Shown one piece after another: positions 54,288-63,539 of a DNA stretch of 64,000 nucleotides. The stretch lies in NCBI GenBank assembly GCA_965225705.1, contig OZ245325.1:434001-498000 (forward strand), in the 5' to 3' direction. A program made the translations under genes and the position numbers. The notes under the pieces are model-generated. The model had not been told where the DNA came from. It searched no databases and saw nothing but the letters and a program-made list of their open reading frames with translations. This DNA is from G965225705 sp965225705. GTDB taxonomy: Bacteria; Pseudomonadota; Alphaproteobacteria; Caulobacterales; Maricaulaceae. Position 1 is the first letter of the stretch; the number at the start of each line of letters is the position of its first letter.

Positions 54288-55055
54288 TTATTGTGCGGCC
54301 TGAGCGCCAGAAACAGGGCCCAGAAATAATTGTGGTGCGGTGACTTCTTTGGCTATTCTGTAAGCTTTGCTGATATCAAGGGCAAAGCGACCTGGAAGGG
54401 TCTCCCAGCCTTTTTTCTCTTTTCTCCAGATAAAGAGAGAGCCATCTTCCTTACGGTGAAGAAAGGCCAGACGACCAATTCGGAGGAATTCCACCTTCTC
54501 ACCTGTATCAAGTGTGCCTTCCCAGGCCGCCAGACCACGTCCATACCCCATCTCAATTTCGTAAGCGTTGAGAATAAGGCGATAACGCTCTGCCTGATTG
54601 AGCGCATGGTTCCCAAGAGCCTCTTTAAGGCGGGCGAGACGTTCTTTGCGTACATCCAGAAGAAAGGGGGTGTCCATGTCAATAAAGGCTTCAAGAGCAT
54701 GAACCATTTGACGCATCATGGGCAGGATTTCCTGCTCAATCGTATCGACGCGGGAAAACTGATTGACAAGGCCTGCAAGCTCATCTTCCTGAGACTTCAG
54801 AAAAATTTCCTGTTGCCCGATCTGCAGTTTGAGTCCTTCAATTTGCTGAAGAATAGCACGATATTCCCGCAGAGCATTGTCGCGTTCATCATCGAGACTA
54901 TTGATGCTCTCCTGCACCTGAGCACTTTCCTGTGTGGACGTCTGGGCTGTTTTGAGGCTTTGATCAAGATTTTGTGCCTGAGTGGCCCCCAAAGGCACCA
55001 TCAAAGCAAAGGCCATACACCATGCCTTTAAAAGTTTTAGAGACGTATGCTTCAT
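54288..55055 (-). CDS. DUF3450 family periplasmic protein
   Basis: 255 residues, first gene of the TonB operon. The signal peptide ends at about residue 28 (GATQAQ). A coiled coil covers about residues 30-115 (SINSLDDERDNALREYRAILQQIEGLKLQIGQQE). The C-terminal part includes GYGRGLAAWEGTLDTGEKVEFLRIGRLAFLHR and LFIWRKEKKGWETLP, characteristic of DUF3450. Such proteins accompany TtpC in TonB2-type operons; the molecular role is not defined. AAGGGA precedes the ATG. Confidence 0.88.
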   Translation of the reverse strand: MKHTSLKLLKAWCMAFALMVPLGATQAQNLDQSLKTAQTSTQESAQVQESINSLDDERDNALREYRAILQQIEGLKLQIGQQEIFLKSQEDELAGLVNQFSRVDTIEQEILPMMRQMVHALEAFIDMDTPFLLDVRKERLARLKEALGNHALNQAERYRLILNAYEIEMGYGRGLAAWEGTLDTGEKVEFLRIGRLAFLHRKEDGSLFIWRKEKKGWETLPGRFALDISKAYRIAKEVTAPQLFLGPVSGAQAAQ

Positions 55056-55577
55056 GAGTTCCCTTGGCTCCCTTTCTAAAATCCAACAGTGTACATCATA
55101 AATTTTGTATTTCTTTCATGCAAGGCTAAATTCCTTTTGCCTGTTTCAAATTAAAAGGAAATAAACCAAAATCGCAAGAGCGTATCACAGGGAATTGTGA
55201 TTTTTATAGCCTGAAAAATATTGGCTTGATGCTTGCTGCGTTCTATAATAACCTTACCTTATGATTCTCTCATTAATAAAATGATGATTCTTTACTATAC
55301 TTTACTTCCCTTTCTTTTTAAAGGGGAAGAAAAAAGGGCAGGATGGACCAGCCTTTACACAACTCTATCATCTTCTTCTTTCTGAATCAATACCTGTAAA
55401 ATTTTTTCTTATATAGATATAATTTTTACGAAAAATACATATTTCTTCTTGTGATCTGAAGGTTTTAAAACGAAAAATTCTGCTTTGAGAAAAAACTTTA
55501 CATAGAGTAAGAGTGTATAAAATCGTGAACAGAACGTCATAATATTTGAAGGCAGAACTTAAGGAGAGGTAGATTTT
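55056..55577. other. Divergent intergenic region between the TonB operon and thiS
   Basis: 522 AT-rich bases without a gene. The TonB-operon promoter lies at 55095-55123. TCACA/TGTGA at 55185-55200 is a small dyad. Before thiS a TATAAAAT box (near 55517) and AAGGAGAGG are visible. I looked for a TPP riboswitch upstream of thiS and saw none of its conserved CTGAGA/ACCTGA elements. Confidence 0.6.
55095..55123 (-). promoter_or_regulatory. Sigma-70-like promoter of the TonB operon
   Basis: On the minus strand, TTGCAT (55118-55123) and TATGAT (55095-55100) are separated by exactly 17 bases. The -10 box is 40 bases upstream of the first gene's ATG at 55055. No clear Fur-type box overlaps it. Confidence 0.65.
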
Positions 55578-55778
55578 ATGGAGATCTGTGTTAATGGTCA
55601 GATCCAAAAGACCCCTGACAATCTCACACTTGAGGGCCTGCTGGCCTGTTTGGGGGTGGAAGCTCAAGGTACAGCCATTGAGCGCAACCATGCCGTTGTA
55701 CCGCATTCCCTTTTTAAAACGACCTTTTTGTGTGAGGGTGACCGAATCGAGATTATTCGCTTTGTTGGGGGCGGATAA
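55578..55778 (+). CDS. thiS: Sulfur carrier protein ThiS
   Basis: A 66-residue ubiquitin-like carrier whose C-terminal GlyGly (RFVGGG) is thiocarboxylated to donate sulfur for the thiazole ring of thiamine. It starts MEICVNGQIQKTPDNLTLEGLLA, the usual ThiS opening. A strong AAGGAGAGG precedes ATG 55578. thiG follows after 27 bases. Confidence 0.93.
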   Translation: MEICVNGQIQKTPDNLTLEGLLACLGVEAQGTAIERNHAVVPHSLFKTTFLCEGDRIEIIRFVGGG

Positions 55779-55805
55779 ACGGACAACAAAACCGGGACGA
55801 AATCA

Positions 55806-56615
55806 ATGAAAGATACAACAGAGACCACAACAAAGGACAGAAGAGATACGGATCCTCTTGTCATTGCAGGACAGAGTTTTCAGTCCCGCCTGATTTTGGG
55901 GACCGGAAAATATGCAAGCTATGCTCTGAATGCTCAGGCTCTTGAAGCAGCAGATGTCGACATGGTGACAGTTGCTCTGCGCAGGGTCAATCTCAGCAAT
56001 CCGGCGGAGCCTAAGCTGACGGATTATGTTTCTTCTGAACGATATGTCTTCCTCCCCAACACGGCCGGGTGTCATACGGCAGAAGATGCTCTGCGGACCC
56101 TGCGTCTGGCGCGTGAGATGGGCGGGTGGACTCTCGTTAAACTTGAAGTCCTCTCCGATCCTAAACATCTCTACCCTGATATGGCCGAGACATTAAAGGC
56201 TTCAGAGGTCCTTATCCGGGAGGGGTTTCAGGTCATGGTCTATTGTAATGATGATCCTGTTTATGCAAAACGCCTGGAAGAAGCAGGGTGTTGCGCCATT
56301 ATGCCTTTAGGGGCCCCCATCGGATCTGGTCTTGGTATTCAAAACATGGTCAATATCCGCCTTATTGTAGAACAGACAAAGGTTCCTGTTATTGTGGATG
56401 CTGGCGTTGGCACGGCATCTGATGCGGCCATTGCTCTGGAGCTTGGCTGTGATGGTGTCCTGATGAATACGGCTGTTGCCGGGGCACGTGATCCTGTAGG
56501 CATGGCACGTGCTATGAAACATGCTGTGATCGCGGGGCGGGAGGCCTATCTTGCCGGCCGTATGCCTAAAAAACTTTATGCTGATCCCTCTTCCCCCTTA
56601 GCAGGTCTCATTTAA
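55806..56615 (+). CDS. thiG: Thiazole synthase ThiG
   Basis: A 269-residue TIM-barrel enzyme that makes the thiazole phosphate from deoxyxylulose phosphate, dehydroglycine and ThiS thiocarboxylate. [12 protein letters not shown] opens the barrel. [16 protein letters not shown] carries the Schiff-base lysine and [12 protein letters not shown] and [33 protein letters not shown] are ThiG signatures. The N-terminal 15 residues are polar and Thr/Lys/Asp-rich. No other thiamine gene lies beside the thiS-thiG pair. Confidence 0.95.
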   Translation: MKDTTETTTKDRRDTDPLVIAGQSFQSRLILGTGKYASYALNAQALEAADVDMVTVALRRVNLSNPAEPKLTDYVSSERYVFLPNTAGCHTAEDALRTLRLAREMGGWTLVKLEVLSDPKHLYPDMAETLKASEVLIREGFQVMVYCNDDPVYAKRLEEAGCCAIMPLGAPIGSGLGIQNMVNIRLIVEQTKVPVIVDAGVGTASDAAIALELGCDGVLMNTAVAGARDPVGMARAMKHAVIAGREAYLAGRMPKKLYADPSSPLAGLI

Positions 56616-56755
56616 CATCAGGGCGTTTTAAGCGTGTGGCCGTACAGGAAAATCTGAAGGATTCTCTTAAAGCTTATAAATACCTTTTGGAAGTTATACC
56701 AGAGCTTCTCCCTGTTTGTGTGATTCCTTGTATGCTCGTATGGTATTCCATAAAA

Positions 56756-57607
56756 TCACAGAGATTTTTTTGCTTTATCAGGGGAATTTTCAGGGAGAAG
56801 GGCTGTGTGCAAATCTTCCCAAAACAGGGGAGAGGACGCAAGAAGACCATTTTTATTCTCATAGATCTTGTGATAGGGAAGTCCATCAAAATAAGCAACA
56901 CGACCGCCCGCTTCCTGAACCAGAAGAGCTCCCGGTGCATGGTCCCATGGTTTCAGGCGCCAAAAACCCAAAGCATCAATATCCCCTGTGGCAAGACGCC
57001 AGTAATCAAGGCCTGCACAATACACTGAATGATTACTTTTAAAGCGTTGGGTTCTTTCCCTGATCACAGCCTGCCAGTGCGGTGGCCAGTGCCGTGTGCT
57101 GATGGAGAGTTTGAGATCCTCAAAATGGGAAGGCGGAGGGGGGAGGTGGAGAGAATTTCCGTCAATTTCAGCACCTTCTCCCAAACGGGCTTCAGCCAGA
57201 CGCCCTGTTGGAGGGTGCACAATCCAGGATGCCTTAAGGCTGCCCTGCCAGATCAAAGCCACCATCACAGCAAAATCTTCTGATCCACGGGCGAAATTTT
57301 TTGTTCCATCAACAGGGTCAAGCAGAAAGACAAACGGTTCTTTATAAAGAGATTTCAAAAGATCCGGGGTTTTGTAAACCCCCTCCTCTCCTATAATAAC
57401 AGCTTCAGGAAAAAGCGCTTTTAAATGTTCTGCCAGTGCTGATTCGGCGGCCATATCTGCTGTTGTAACCCAGTCATGGGGGGAGGTTTTTGTGTGAACA
57501 TCCTCTGGTCTGAGGGCTTGAAAACGGGACATCACCTCATCCTCGGCTATGGTGCTTATAATTTTGCCGACCTGGTTGAGGCGTTCTTCTCTGATAAAAG
57601 CAGACAT
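56756..57607 (-). CDS. Inositol monophosphatase family phosphatase
   Basis: 283 residues. Metal-binding motifs are intact: VTTADMAAE, IIGEEGV, DPVDGTKNFARG and LKPWDHAPGALLVQEAGG. This family dephosphorylates inositol phosphate, histidinol phosphate, 3'-phosphoadenosine 5'-phosphate or fructose bisphosphate; the sequence alone does not choose. The C-terminal residues ENSPDKAKKSL extend past the fold. It converges with thiG, 140 bases away. Confidence 0.85.
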   Translation of the reverse strand: MSAFIREERLNQVGKIISTIAEDEVMSRFQALRPEDVHTKTSPHDWVTTADMAAESALAEHLKALFPEAVIIGEEGVYKTPDLLKSLYKEPFVFLLDPVDGTKNFARGSEDFAVMVALIWQGSLKASWIVHPPTGRLAEARLGEGAEIDGNSLHLPPPPSHFEDLKLSISTRHWPPHWQAVIRERTQRFKSNHSVYCAGLDYWRLATGDIDALGFWRLKPWDHAPGALLVQEAGGRVAYFDGLPYHKIYENKNGLLASSPLFWEDLHTALLPENSPDKAKKSL

Positions 57608-57803
57608 TCTATGATCCTGATAGTGAAGTTTTGTCCTGTCTTAAGGTTGAAGCGAAAGTTTTACACACTCTTTTATGCATCTGACAAGGACATATAAGCC
57701 CGTGTTCTTTCAGGGAATATACCCCTCTCCTTTATTAAGCATGACAGGGGCCGGGCAGGCTGTTATGGTACAGGCTTATGCGGTAGATTTCAGGGTTCTC
57801 TTC

Positions 57804-59276
57804 TTATGTGAGGGGATATTCTTTAAGGGGGAGTTTGGGAAACAGGGCCTTAAAACGCCCCAGATTTATGGTGTTGAGGTGAAAAGACAGGGTCCACATG
57901 CGCGTGTTTGTTGTTTCCCGGACCCTGCTGCCATGCTTGTAAGCCCAGGCCCGTACGCGCCCCTGTGGTGCAGGAAGATCCAGCTGGCATGGGATTTCAT
58001 CACGCGCAAAAACATGGTCAATAGCGCCAAGAAGGTTATCAATCCCCTGACCTGTTTGTGCGGAGAGAGGAAAAGCCCCAAGGCTATGGGCCCGCTCATG
58101 AAGAGCTTTGGCATGCCCCTCTTCTAAACAGTCTATTTTATTCCAGACCTCTATCAGCGTATGCTCTTTTTGTGAGGTAGATTTTATGGTTTGAAGTATA
58201 TCTTCAACATCACGCCTGTGGTGTTCCCAGTCCCCTTGTGTGACATCACGCACATGAAGAATAAGATCGGCCTCAGCTACCTCTTCTAAAGTGGCACGGA
58301 AAGCTGCAATAAGCTCTGTTGGAAGGTCTGAAATAAACCCTACAGTGTCTGAAAGAATACAACGGCGGTTTTCAGGCGTCCGAACAAGGCGCATAGTGGG
58401 ATCCAAAGTCGCAAAAGGCATATCTCTGGCAAACACACGGGCTTTGGTGAGACGATTGAAGAGTGTTGATTTTCCAGCATTGGTATATCCAACAAGGGCC
58501 ACCAGAGGAAAGGGAACACGTGCACGCTCACGACGATGTAGGGCACGTGTGCGGCGGACATCTTCTAAAGCCTTTTCCAAATGTTCTATACGGGTGGCCA
58601 GAAGGCGACGATCTGTTTCAATTTGTGCCTCGCCCGGACCTGCCAGAAAGCCACGCCCACCACGCTGGCGCTCAAGGTGGGTCCAGGTTCGCACAAGGCG
58701 GGAACGCTGATAGTGTAAACGGGCGAGTTCCACCTGAAGTCGTCCTTCTTTTGTGCGTGCCCGCCTGGCAAAAATTTCTAAAATAAGGCCTGTCCGGTCG
58801 ATCACCTTAACCCGGAGGTGTTTCTCAAGGTTCCGTTGCTGCACGGGAGAAAGAGCTGCATTGACCATGAGAAGCTCAGCTTTTTTCTCCTGAAGACAGG
58901 CAGAAAAATCATGGATTTTATCCAGACTGAAAAAATGAGCGGGGTGAAGACGCCGGACAACCGGACTTTCTGAGGCACAAACCTTCATGCCAAGGGCGAC
59001 AACAAGGTTTTCAGCCTCCTCCAGTTTTGAGTGCCACGTAAAAGAGGGAAGAGGGGGCATAGTCTCCTTGTCAGACGGGGCAGGACAAGAAGCCCGTGCA
59101 GCAGGTGAAGAAATATCATGCCCGGGATTTGTAGGAGGGACAACATCACTGCATCCGGGATTGGCGGTGGAGGCAGAATGCGTGGGCTGGGAATTTCTTC
59201 TGTGCATAAGGTGTGACGCCAGCCCGCGAGGATGAAGAACCATCACAGAGATCGGAGCCTGGCGTCTTACATCCAT
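57804..59276 (-). CDS. hflX: GTPase HflX
   Basis: A ribosome-binding GTPase of 490 residues. The G1 motif GYTNAGKST is at 263-271, G3 appears as DTVGFISDLP, and G4 as NKID. The HflX-specific domain with GGRGFLAGPGEAQIETDRRLL precedes the G domain. An unusual Pro/Ser/His-rich stretch (about residues 22-75) separates the conserved start VMVLHPRGLAS from KLEEAENLVVALG. The start is two bases after the hfq stop, so the two are co-translated. Confidence 0.93.
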   Translation of the reverse strand: MDVRRQAPISVMVLHPRGLASHLMHRRNSQPTHSASTANPGCSDVVPPTNPGHDISSPAARASCPAPSDKETMPPLPSFTWHSKLEEAENLVVALGMKVCASESPVVRRLHPAHFFSLDKIHDFSACLQEKKAELLMVNAALSPVQQRNLEKHLRVKVIDRTGLILEIFARRARTKEGRLQVELARLHYQRSRLVRTWTHLERQRGGRGFLAGPGEAQIETDRRLLATRIEHLEKALEDVRRTRALHRRERARVPFPLVALVGYTNAGKSTLFNRLTKARVFARDMPFATLDPTMRLVRTPENRRCILSDTVGFISDLPTELIAAFRATLEEVAEADLILHVRDVTQGDWEHHRRDVEDILQTIKSTSQKEHTLIEVWNKIDCLEEGHAKALHERAHSLGAFPLSAQTGQGIDNLLGAIDHVFARDEIPCQLDLPAPQGRVRAWAYKHGSRVRETTNTRMWTLSFHLNTINLGRFKALFPKLPLKEYPLT

Positions 59277-59278
59277 AT

Positions 59279-59536
59279 TTACAGATCCTCTTCCCCGGTT
59301 TTCCCCTCAGGATCAAAAAGACGTATGCTTTTTGAAGGCATAATAGTTGATATGGTATGTTTATAAACAAGCTGAGAGACATTATCTCTGCTTAACAGAA
59401 GGCAGAAATTATCAAACCAGGTCACAACACCAAGAAGTTTAACGCCGTTGACAAGGTAAATTGTTGAAAAAATTTTCTCTTTGCGAATAGCGTTGAGGAA
59501 CTTATCCTGTAGAGCCTGTTTTTTTTCATTCGACAT
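59279..59536 (-). CDS. hfq: RNA chaperone Hfq
   Basis: 85 residues. [35 protein letters not shown] is the Sm1 motif and [16 protein letters not shown] the Sm2 motif with the YKH residues of the proximal RNA site. The C-terminal tail is short, as usual in alphaproteobacteria. It is the first of an hfq-hflX pair. Confidence 0.97.
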   Translation of the reverse strand: MSNEKKQALQDKFLNAIRKEKIFSTIYLVNGVKLLGVVTWFDNFCLLLSRDNVSQLVYKHTISTIMPSKSIRLFDPEGKTGEEDL

Positions 59537-59624
59537 GAAAATCTCCTAAAAATGATCAACCAGCTTCTCTGGTATTATAAAAAACGATTTCAACCTATAA
59601 AGCATGTGTTACGGTACATGCGAT

Positions 59625-60494
59625 TTATACACGAATAGTTTCCAGAGCTGTTTTTTTAAAAAAAGCCTGCCTTAACGTGTTGACAACAGGCCCGGGACTC
59701 TCTTTCCCTATCTTTCTTGTGTTAATGTATGCAACAGGGATGATACCGCGTGTTGAAGATGTGATAAAGGCTTCTTCTGCACAAAAGGCCTGTTCGAGTG
59801 TAAACGGTTCTTCTTTAATCCGGATGTTTTCTTCCGCAGCAAGCTCTAAAACAGCCTGACGGGTTATACCGGGGAGAATGTCGTTTGAAAGAGGCCGTGT
59901 CTGTATATAGCCCTTTTCAGAGACAATCCAGGCATTACTGGACGACCCTTCCGTGACATGGTGTTTTTCATCAAGGAACCATATTTCCTGGGCTCCGTTT
60001 TCATAGGCTTCCTGTTTGCCAAGAACATTCGCCAGAAGGTTAATGCTTTTAATATCACATCGCTTCCAGCGTAGATCTGGTCCGGAAATGACAGAAATGG
60101 GGAAGACAGCATCAGGTTTAAAAGGGTGATGAAGAAAAGGTCTTGCAACAGCAACAATGCCTGGCATGACATGGTCTTCAGGGAAAGCATGATGACGCCG
60201 TGCGACACCGCGGCTGATCTGGAGATAGAGAAATCCATGGCGCACACGATTACGCCTTATTGTCTCTGACAAAACGGTTTTGAGAGCTCTGAGATCCATA
60301 GGAAAAGGGATGCGTAGCTCTTTTAAAGAGCGCTGAAGACGAGCAAAATGCCAGTCTTCATAGATCAGATGTCCTTCAACAACAGCCCAGACTTCATAAA
60401 CACCATCTCCAAACTGATATCCACGATCTTCCACAAGAACACGTGCATCCATCTCATACTTATACAAACCATTGACGTAAAAACAACGTGCCAT
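59625..60494 (-). CDS. D-amino acid aminotransferase (class IV PLP)
   Basis: A 289-residue class IV aminotransferase. VEDRGYQFGDGVYEVWAVVEG opens the fold, the PLP lysine is K149 in RCDIKSINLLANVLGKQEA, and NAWIVSEKGYIQTRPLSNDILPGITR contacts PLP phosphate. These features favour D-alanine-type over branched-chain aminotransferases. It would supply or consume D-alanine and D-glutamate for peptidoglycan. Its place between trkH and hfq is the usual one in this class. Confidence 0.88.
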   Translation of the reverse strand: MARCFYVNGLYKYEMDARVLVEDRGYQFGDGVYEVWAVVEGHLIYEDWHFARLQRSLKELRIPFPMDLRALKTVLSETIRRNRVRHGFLYLQISRGVARRHHAFPEDHVMPGIVAVARPFLHHPFKPDAVFPISVISGPDLRWKRCDIKSINLLANVLGKQEAYENGAQEIWFLDEKHHVTEGSSSNAWIVSEKGYIQTRPLSNDILPGITRQAVLELAAEENIRIKEEPFTLEQAFCAEEAFITSSTRGIIPVAYINTRKIGKESPGPVVNTLRQAFFKKTALETIRV

Positions 60495-60521
60495 AACATA
60501 TGTCCATATCTTAAAAAATAT

Positions 60522-61946
60522 CTAGTGCCGCCAGAAAGAGGGAAGGAAAATTGCAAAAACTGCCAGAATTTCAAGACGCCCTAAAATCATCCCTCCTGCC
60601 AAAACCAGTAAAGCGCCTTCAGGAAAATTGCTATAAAGTGATGTGGTTACCTGACTGAAAACAGGGCCAGCATTACTGATGCTGGCCAGGGAAGCCACGA
60701 CTGCATTCACAAAATCAACATCCCAAAGTGTCGTCAGGATAATCATGGACGCTAATATAAGCATATATGCCATAAAATAAGTCCACAAAGCAATCAGGGC
60801 GTAACCATCAAGAACTTTTCCACGGAAAGAAAGGGGAACAACACTTGCGGGTCTTGCAACGCGGGCAATTTCAACAGAGCTGTAACGTAAAGTCAGTAAA
60901 AGACGAACAAGCTTAATCCCCCCTGCGGTTGATAAGGCAGATCCTCCTATTAACACCATCACCAGCTTTAAACTGTCAGGAAGGTAATCAAACCCACTTT
61001 CTGAAAAGTTATAGGCTGATGTTGAGAGAAAAGACGCCGATTCTATGAATGTCAGAAAAAGTGTATTCAGTTGAATATAAGGATCTAAGGCCATACCTAA
61101 ACATGTGCTTATGACTATAATGATAAGAAAGGTTTGCGTTTCAAAATTATGCCAGAGGGAGGCCACGTGTTTGCGCACATGTAAAGCATCCCAGTATCGT
61201 GCAAAATTGAGGGCCCCAAAAACGCAGGCAAAGGCAAGAATGAACAGGCCAAAATCTGAAACCCAGACTCCGAGAGGACCTGTTCTTGGGGATATGCCGC
61301 CGGTCACAGGTGCAGAAAAAGAAAAAATAACAGCATCAAAAGCTTTCATCCCTGAAAGGAAAAGTGTCAAAAAAACCAGGCCTGAAGCCCCTGCTAAAAT
61401 AAGAGCTATAGCACGGCCTACCTCTGTAAATCGTGTTAAAACTCCTTCCTGACCTATGGTAAAAAGAGAAGAGCGATAAAGACCCGGACCATCAGCATTA
61501 ATCGCAGAAAAAACTAAAATTGCCATCGTAACACTTGCCCAGCCGCCAAGATATTGAAGCATAGAGAGCCAAAGCATGACAGAGTGGGGAAGGGTTTCCG
61601 GTGAAAGCGTCGTGGCCCCCGTTGTTGTCATCGCAGAAACAGATTCAAAAACAGCACGCACACCATGTGTAACACCGGCCATGCTTAAAGGAATAGCTGC
61701 AAATAAAGGAAGAACAAGCCACCCCACCACGATGACAAGCAAAGCCTGACGTATGTTGAGGGCCTGCTTTATATCCCGTGAGAACCAAAGACCTCCCATG
61801 CTGATGAAAAAAGCAAGAAGACCAAAGGCCAAAAAGGCACGGGCAGCACGTTCTTCCCCAAACCCTACTCCCGACAGGCAGGCAATCAGGGAGGTAAGAC
61901 TAAGAAAGAAAAATCCCCATAATAATGTCCGTGCTAAATAGATCAT
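60522..61946 (-). CDS. trkH: Potassium uptake protein TrkH
   Basis: A 474-residue K+ channel-like subunit with about ten membrane helices. P-loop segments are visible: SAMTTTGATTLSPE, SAPVTGGISPRTG, ESASFLSTSAYNF and LASISNAGPVFS. ALSTAGGIKLVRLLL is the gating region. Potassium entry is controlled by cytosolic TrkA, encoded just upstream on the same strand (175 bases away). Confidence 0.94.
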   Translation of the reverse strand: MIYLARTLLWGFFFLSLTSLIACLSGVGFGEERAARAFLAFGLLAFFISMGGLWFSRDIKQALNIRQALLVIVVGWLVLPLFAAIPLSMAGVTHGVRAVFESVSAMTTTGATTLSPETLPHSVMLWLSMLQYLGGWASVTMAILVFSAINADGPGLYRSSLFTIGQEGVLTRFTEVGRAIALILAGASGLVFLTLFLSGMKAFDAVIFSFSAPVTGGISPRTGPLGVWVSDFGLFILAFACVFGALNFARYWDALHVRKHVASLWHNFETQTFLIIIVISTCLGMALDPYIQLNTLFLTFIESASFLSTSAYNFSESGFDYLPDSLKLVMVLIGGSALSTAGGIKLVRLLLTLRYSSVEIARVARPASVVPLSFRGKVLDGYALIALWTYFMAYMLILASMIILTTLWDVDFVNAVVASLASISNAGPVFSQVTTSLYSNFPEGALLVLAGGMILGRLEILAVFAIFLPSFWRH

Positions 61947-62121
61947 GTCGGCGCCATAAAATGCTTATAGTTTTTGAGCCTTAAAATTTTCCGGAAAAAT
62001 ACATATAAAAAGATATATAAGGTTTAGGGGACTTTTACAGAGCTATCATAGCCTCTGTATCTTTTGAAGATTTCTATAAACTCTATACCATACATATATG
62101 GTACTCAACCTGATTTTTGGT

Positions 62122-63498
62122 TTAAAAATATTCAGGACTTACCCTGAAAAGCTGCTCTACAGTTCGGATATCCTCTTCAAGAATAAAAAGAATAACATGG
62201 TCATCGGCCTGGATAATAAAATTTTCGTCCGGTATAAAAATTTCATCATTGCGCAAAATGGCTCCTATAGAAAGACCAGAAGGGAGATTCATTTTTCCAA
62301 GGGGCAAACCGACAAGCGGGGAGGTTTTTAAGGCCACAGCTTCAATAGCCTCTGCCTGCCCCCCATCAACAGAGCGCAGAGAGACAATACGTCCACGGCG
62401 AACATGTTGTAAAATAGTTGAAATGGTGACACTGCGTGGATCGACGAAGACATCAATCCCAAATTCTTCCTGCAGGGGGATGAAGAAATGCTCATTGATA
62501 AGACAAATAGTTCTTCCGGCTCCCTCTCTTTTTGCAATAACAGAGGATAAAAGATTAACCTTGTCTTCATTGGTCAGACAAATCACCGCCTCTGCCTCAG
62601 CAATGCCAGCCTCTCGTAAAGTGGCCCAGTCAAGGGCATCGCCCTGTAAAACCATGGTGTGATTCAGCTGCAGGGCGGCTTCTTCAGCTTGTTGCTTACC
62701 GATTTCAATAAGACTCAATCGAAGTCCTTTTGCTTTTTCAAGGCTTTGGGCGACATAGGTTCCAATATTTCCTCCTCCGACAACTAAAATACGTCGCGCT
62801 TTTTCCTGATTCTTTCCAAAAAGATCAAGAATGCGGGGCATATAGTCTGAAAATGTTGTCACATAGACATGATCCTTTGCAAGAATTTGGTCCTCATTTT
62901 GAGGAATGAACCATCTCTCTTCGCGTTTTATTGCCGTAATATGAGCAGAGTTAAAATCAGGGAAAAGCTCTTTTAACTGGTGAAGAGGTGTCTCTAAAAG
63001 GGAACAGTCTTCATCAACCTGAACACCAACCATGGAAACACGGCCTTCAGCAAAAGAGAGGCTGTCATAGGTCCCTGGTGTCTCAAGGCGCCTTAAAATA
63101 TTTTGTCCAACTTCAATTTCCGGGGAAATAATAACATCAACGGGGAGTTTTTGTTGGGCGTACAGATCCCGCCATGCGGGATCTAAATATCCCTGTGCCC
63201 GCACACGTGCAATTTTAACCGGAATGTTAAACAGAGAATAGGCCACCTGACAGGCAACCATATTAACTTCATCAACATGGGTCACGGCTATGAGCATATC
63301 AGCCTCAGCCGCCCCGGCTTTTTCAAGAGTTTCCGGATAGGCTCCGTGACCAACAAAGCCCCGGACATCAAGATCTGTTGTGATACGCTGAATAAGTTTG
63401 CTGGAAAGGTCAATAACTGTGACCGTATTTCCTTCTTCTGAAAGCTTGCGGGCAATACCCTCTCCCACACGTCCGGCACCACATACAATAATTTTCAT
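62122..63498 (-). CDS. trkA: Trk system potassium transporter TrkA
   Basis: A 458-residue NAD(H)/nucleotide-binding gate for TrkH. Two RCK_N/RCK_C repeats are present: the first begins MKIIVCGAGRVGEGIARKLSEEGN and the second RRILVVGGGNIGTYVAQSLEKAKG near residue 234. The terminal RCK_C carries LPSGLSIGAILRNDEIFIPDENFIIQADDHVILFI. It lies 41 bases after ntrX and before trkH. Confidence 0.95.
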   Translation of the reverse strand: MKIIVCGAGRVGEGIARKLSEEGNTVTVIDLSSKLIQRITTDLDVRGFVGHGAYPETLEKAGAAEADMLIAVTHVDEVNMVACQVAYSLFNIPVKIARVRAQGYLDPAWRDLYAQQKLPVDVIISPEIEVGQNILRRLETPGTYDSLSFAEGRVSMVGVQVDEDCSLLETPLHQLKELFPDFNSAHITAIKREERWFIPQNEDQILAKDHVYVTTFSDYMPRILDLFGKNQEKARRILVVGGGNIGTYVAQSLEKAKGLRLSLIEIGKQQAEEAALQLNHTMVLQGDALDWATLREAGIAEAEAVICLTNEDKVNLLSSVIAKREGAGRTICLINEHFFIPLQEEFGIDVFVDPRSVTISTILQHVRRGRIVSLRSVDGGQAEAIEAVALKTSPLVGLPLGKMNLPSGLSIGAILRNDEIFIPDENFIIQADDHVILFILEEDIRTVEQLFRVSPEYF

Positions 63499-63539
63499 GA
63501 TCGCTCCCTGATGGTCATGATGAAAAAAAATCCGGAAGT

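Noticed and set aside
54330..55031. A 233-codon open frame opposite the DUF3450 gene
   Set aside because: It lies wholly antisense to a gene with clear family motifs and a signal peptide, has no recognisable domain and no ribosome site.
55056..55577. TPP riboswitch upstream of thiS-thiG
   Set aside because: The conserved TPP aptamer elements are not present in the 522-base gap.
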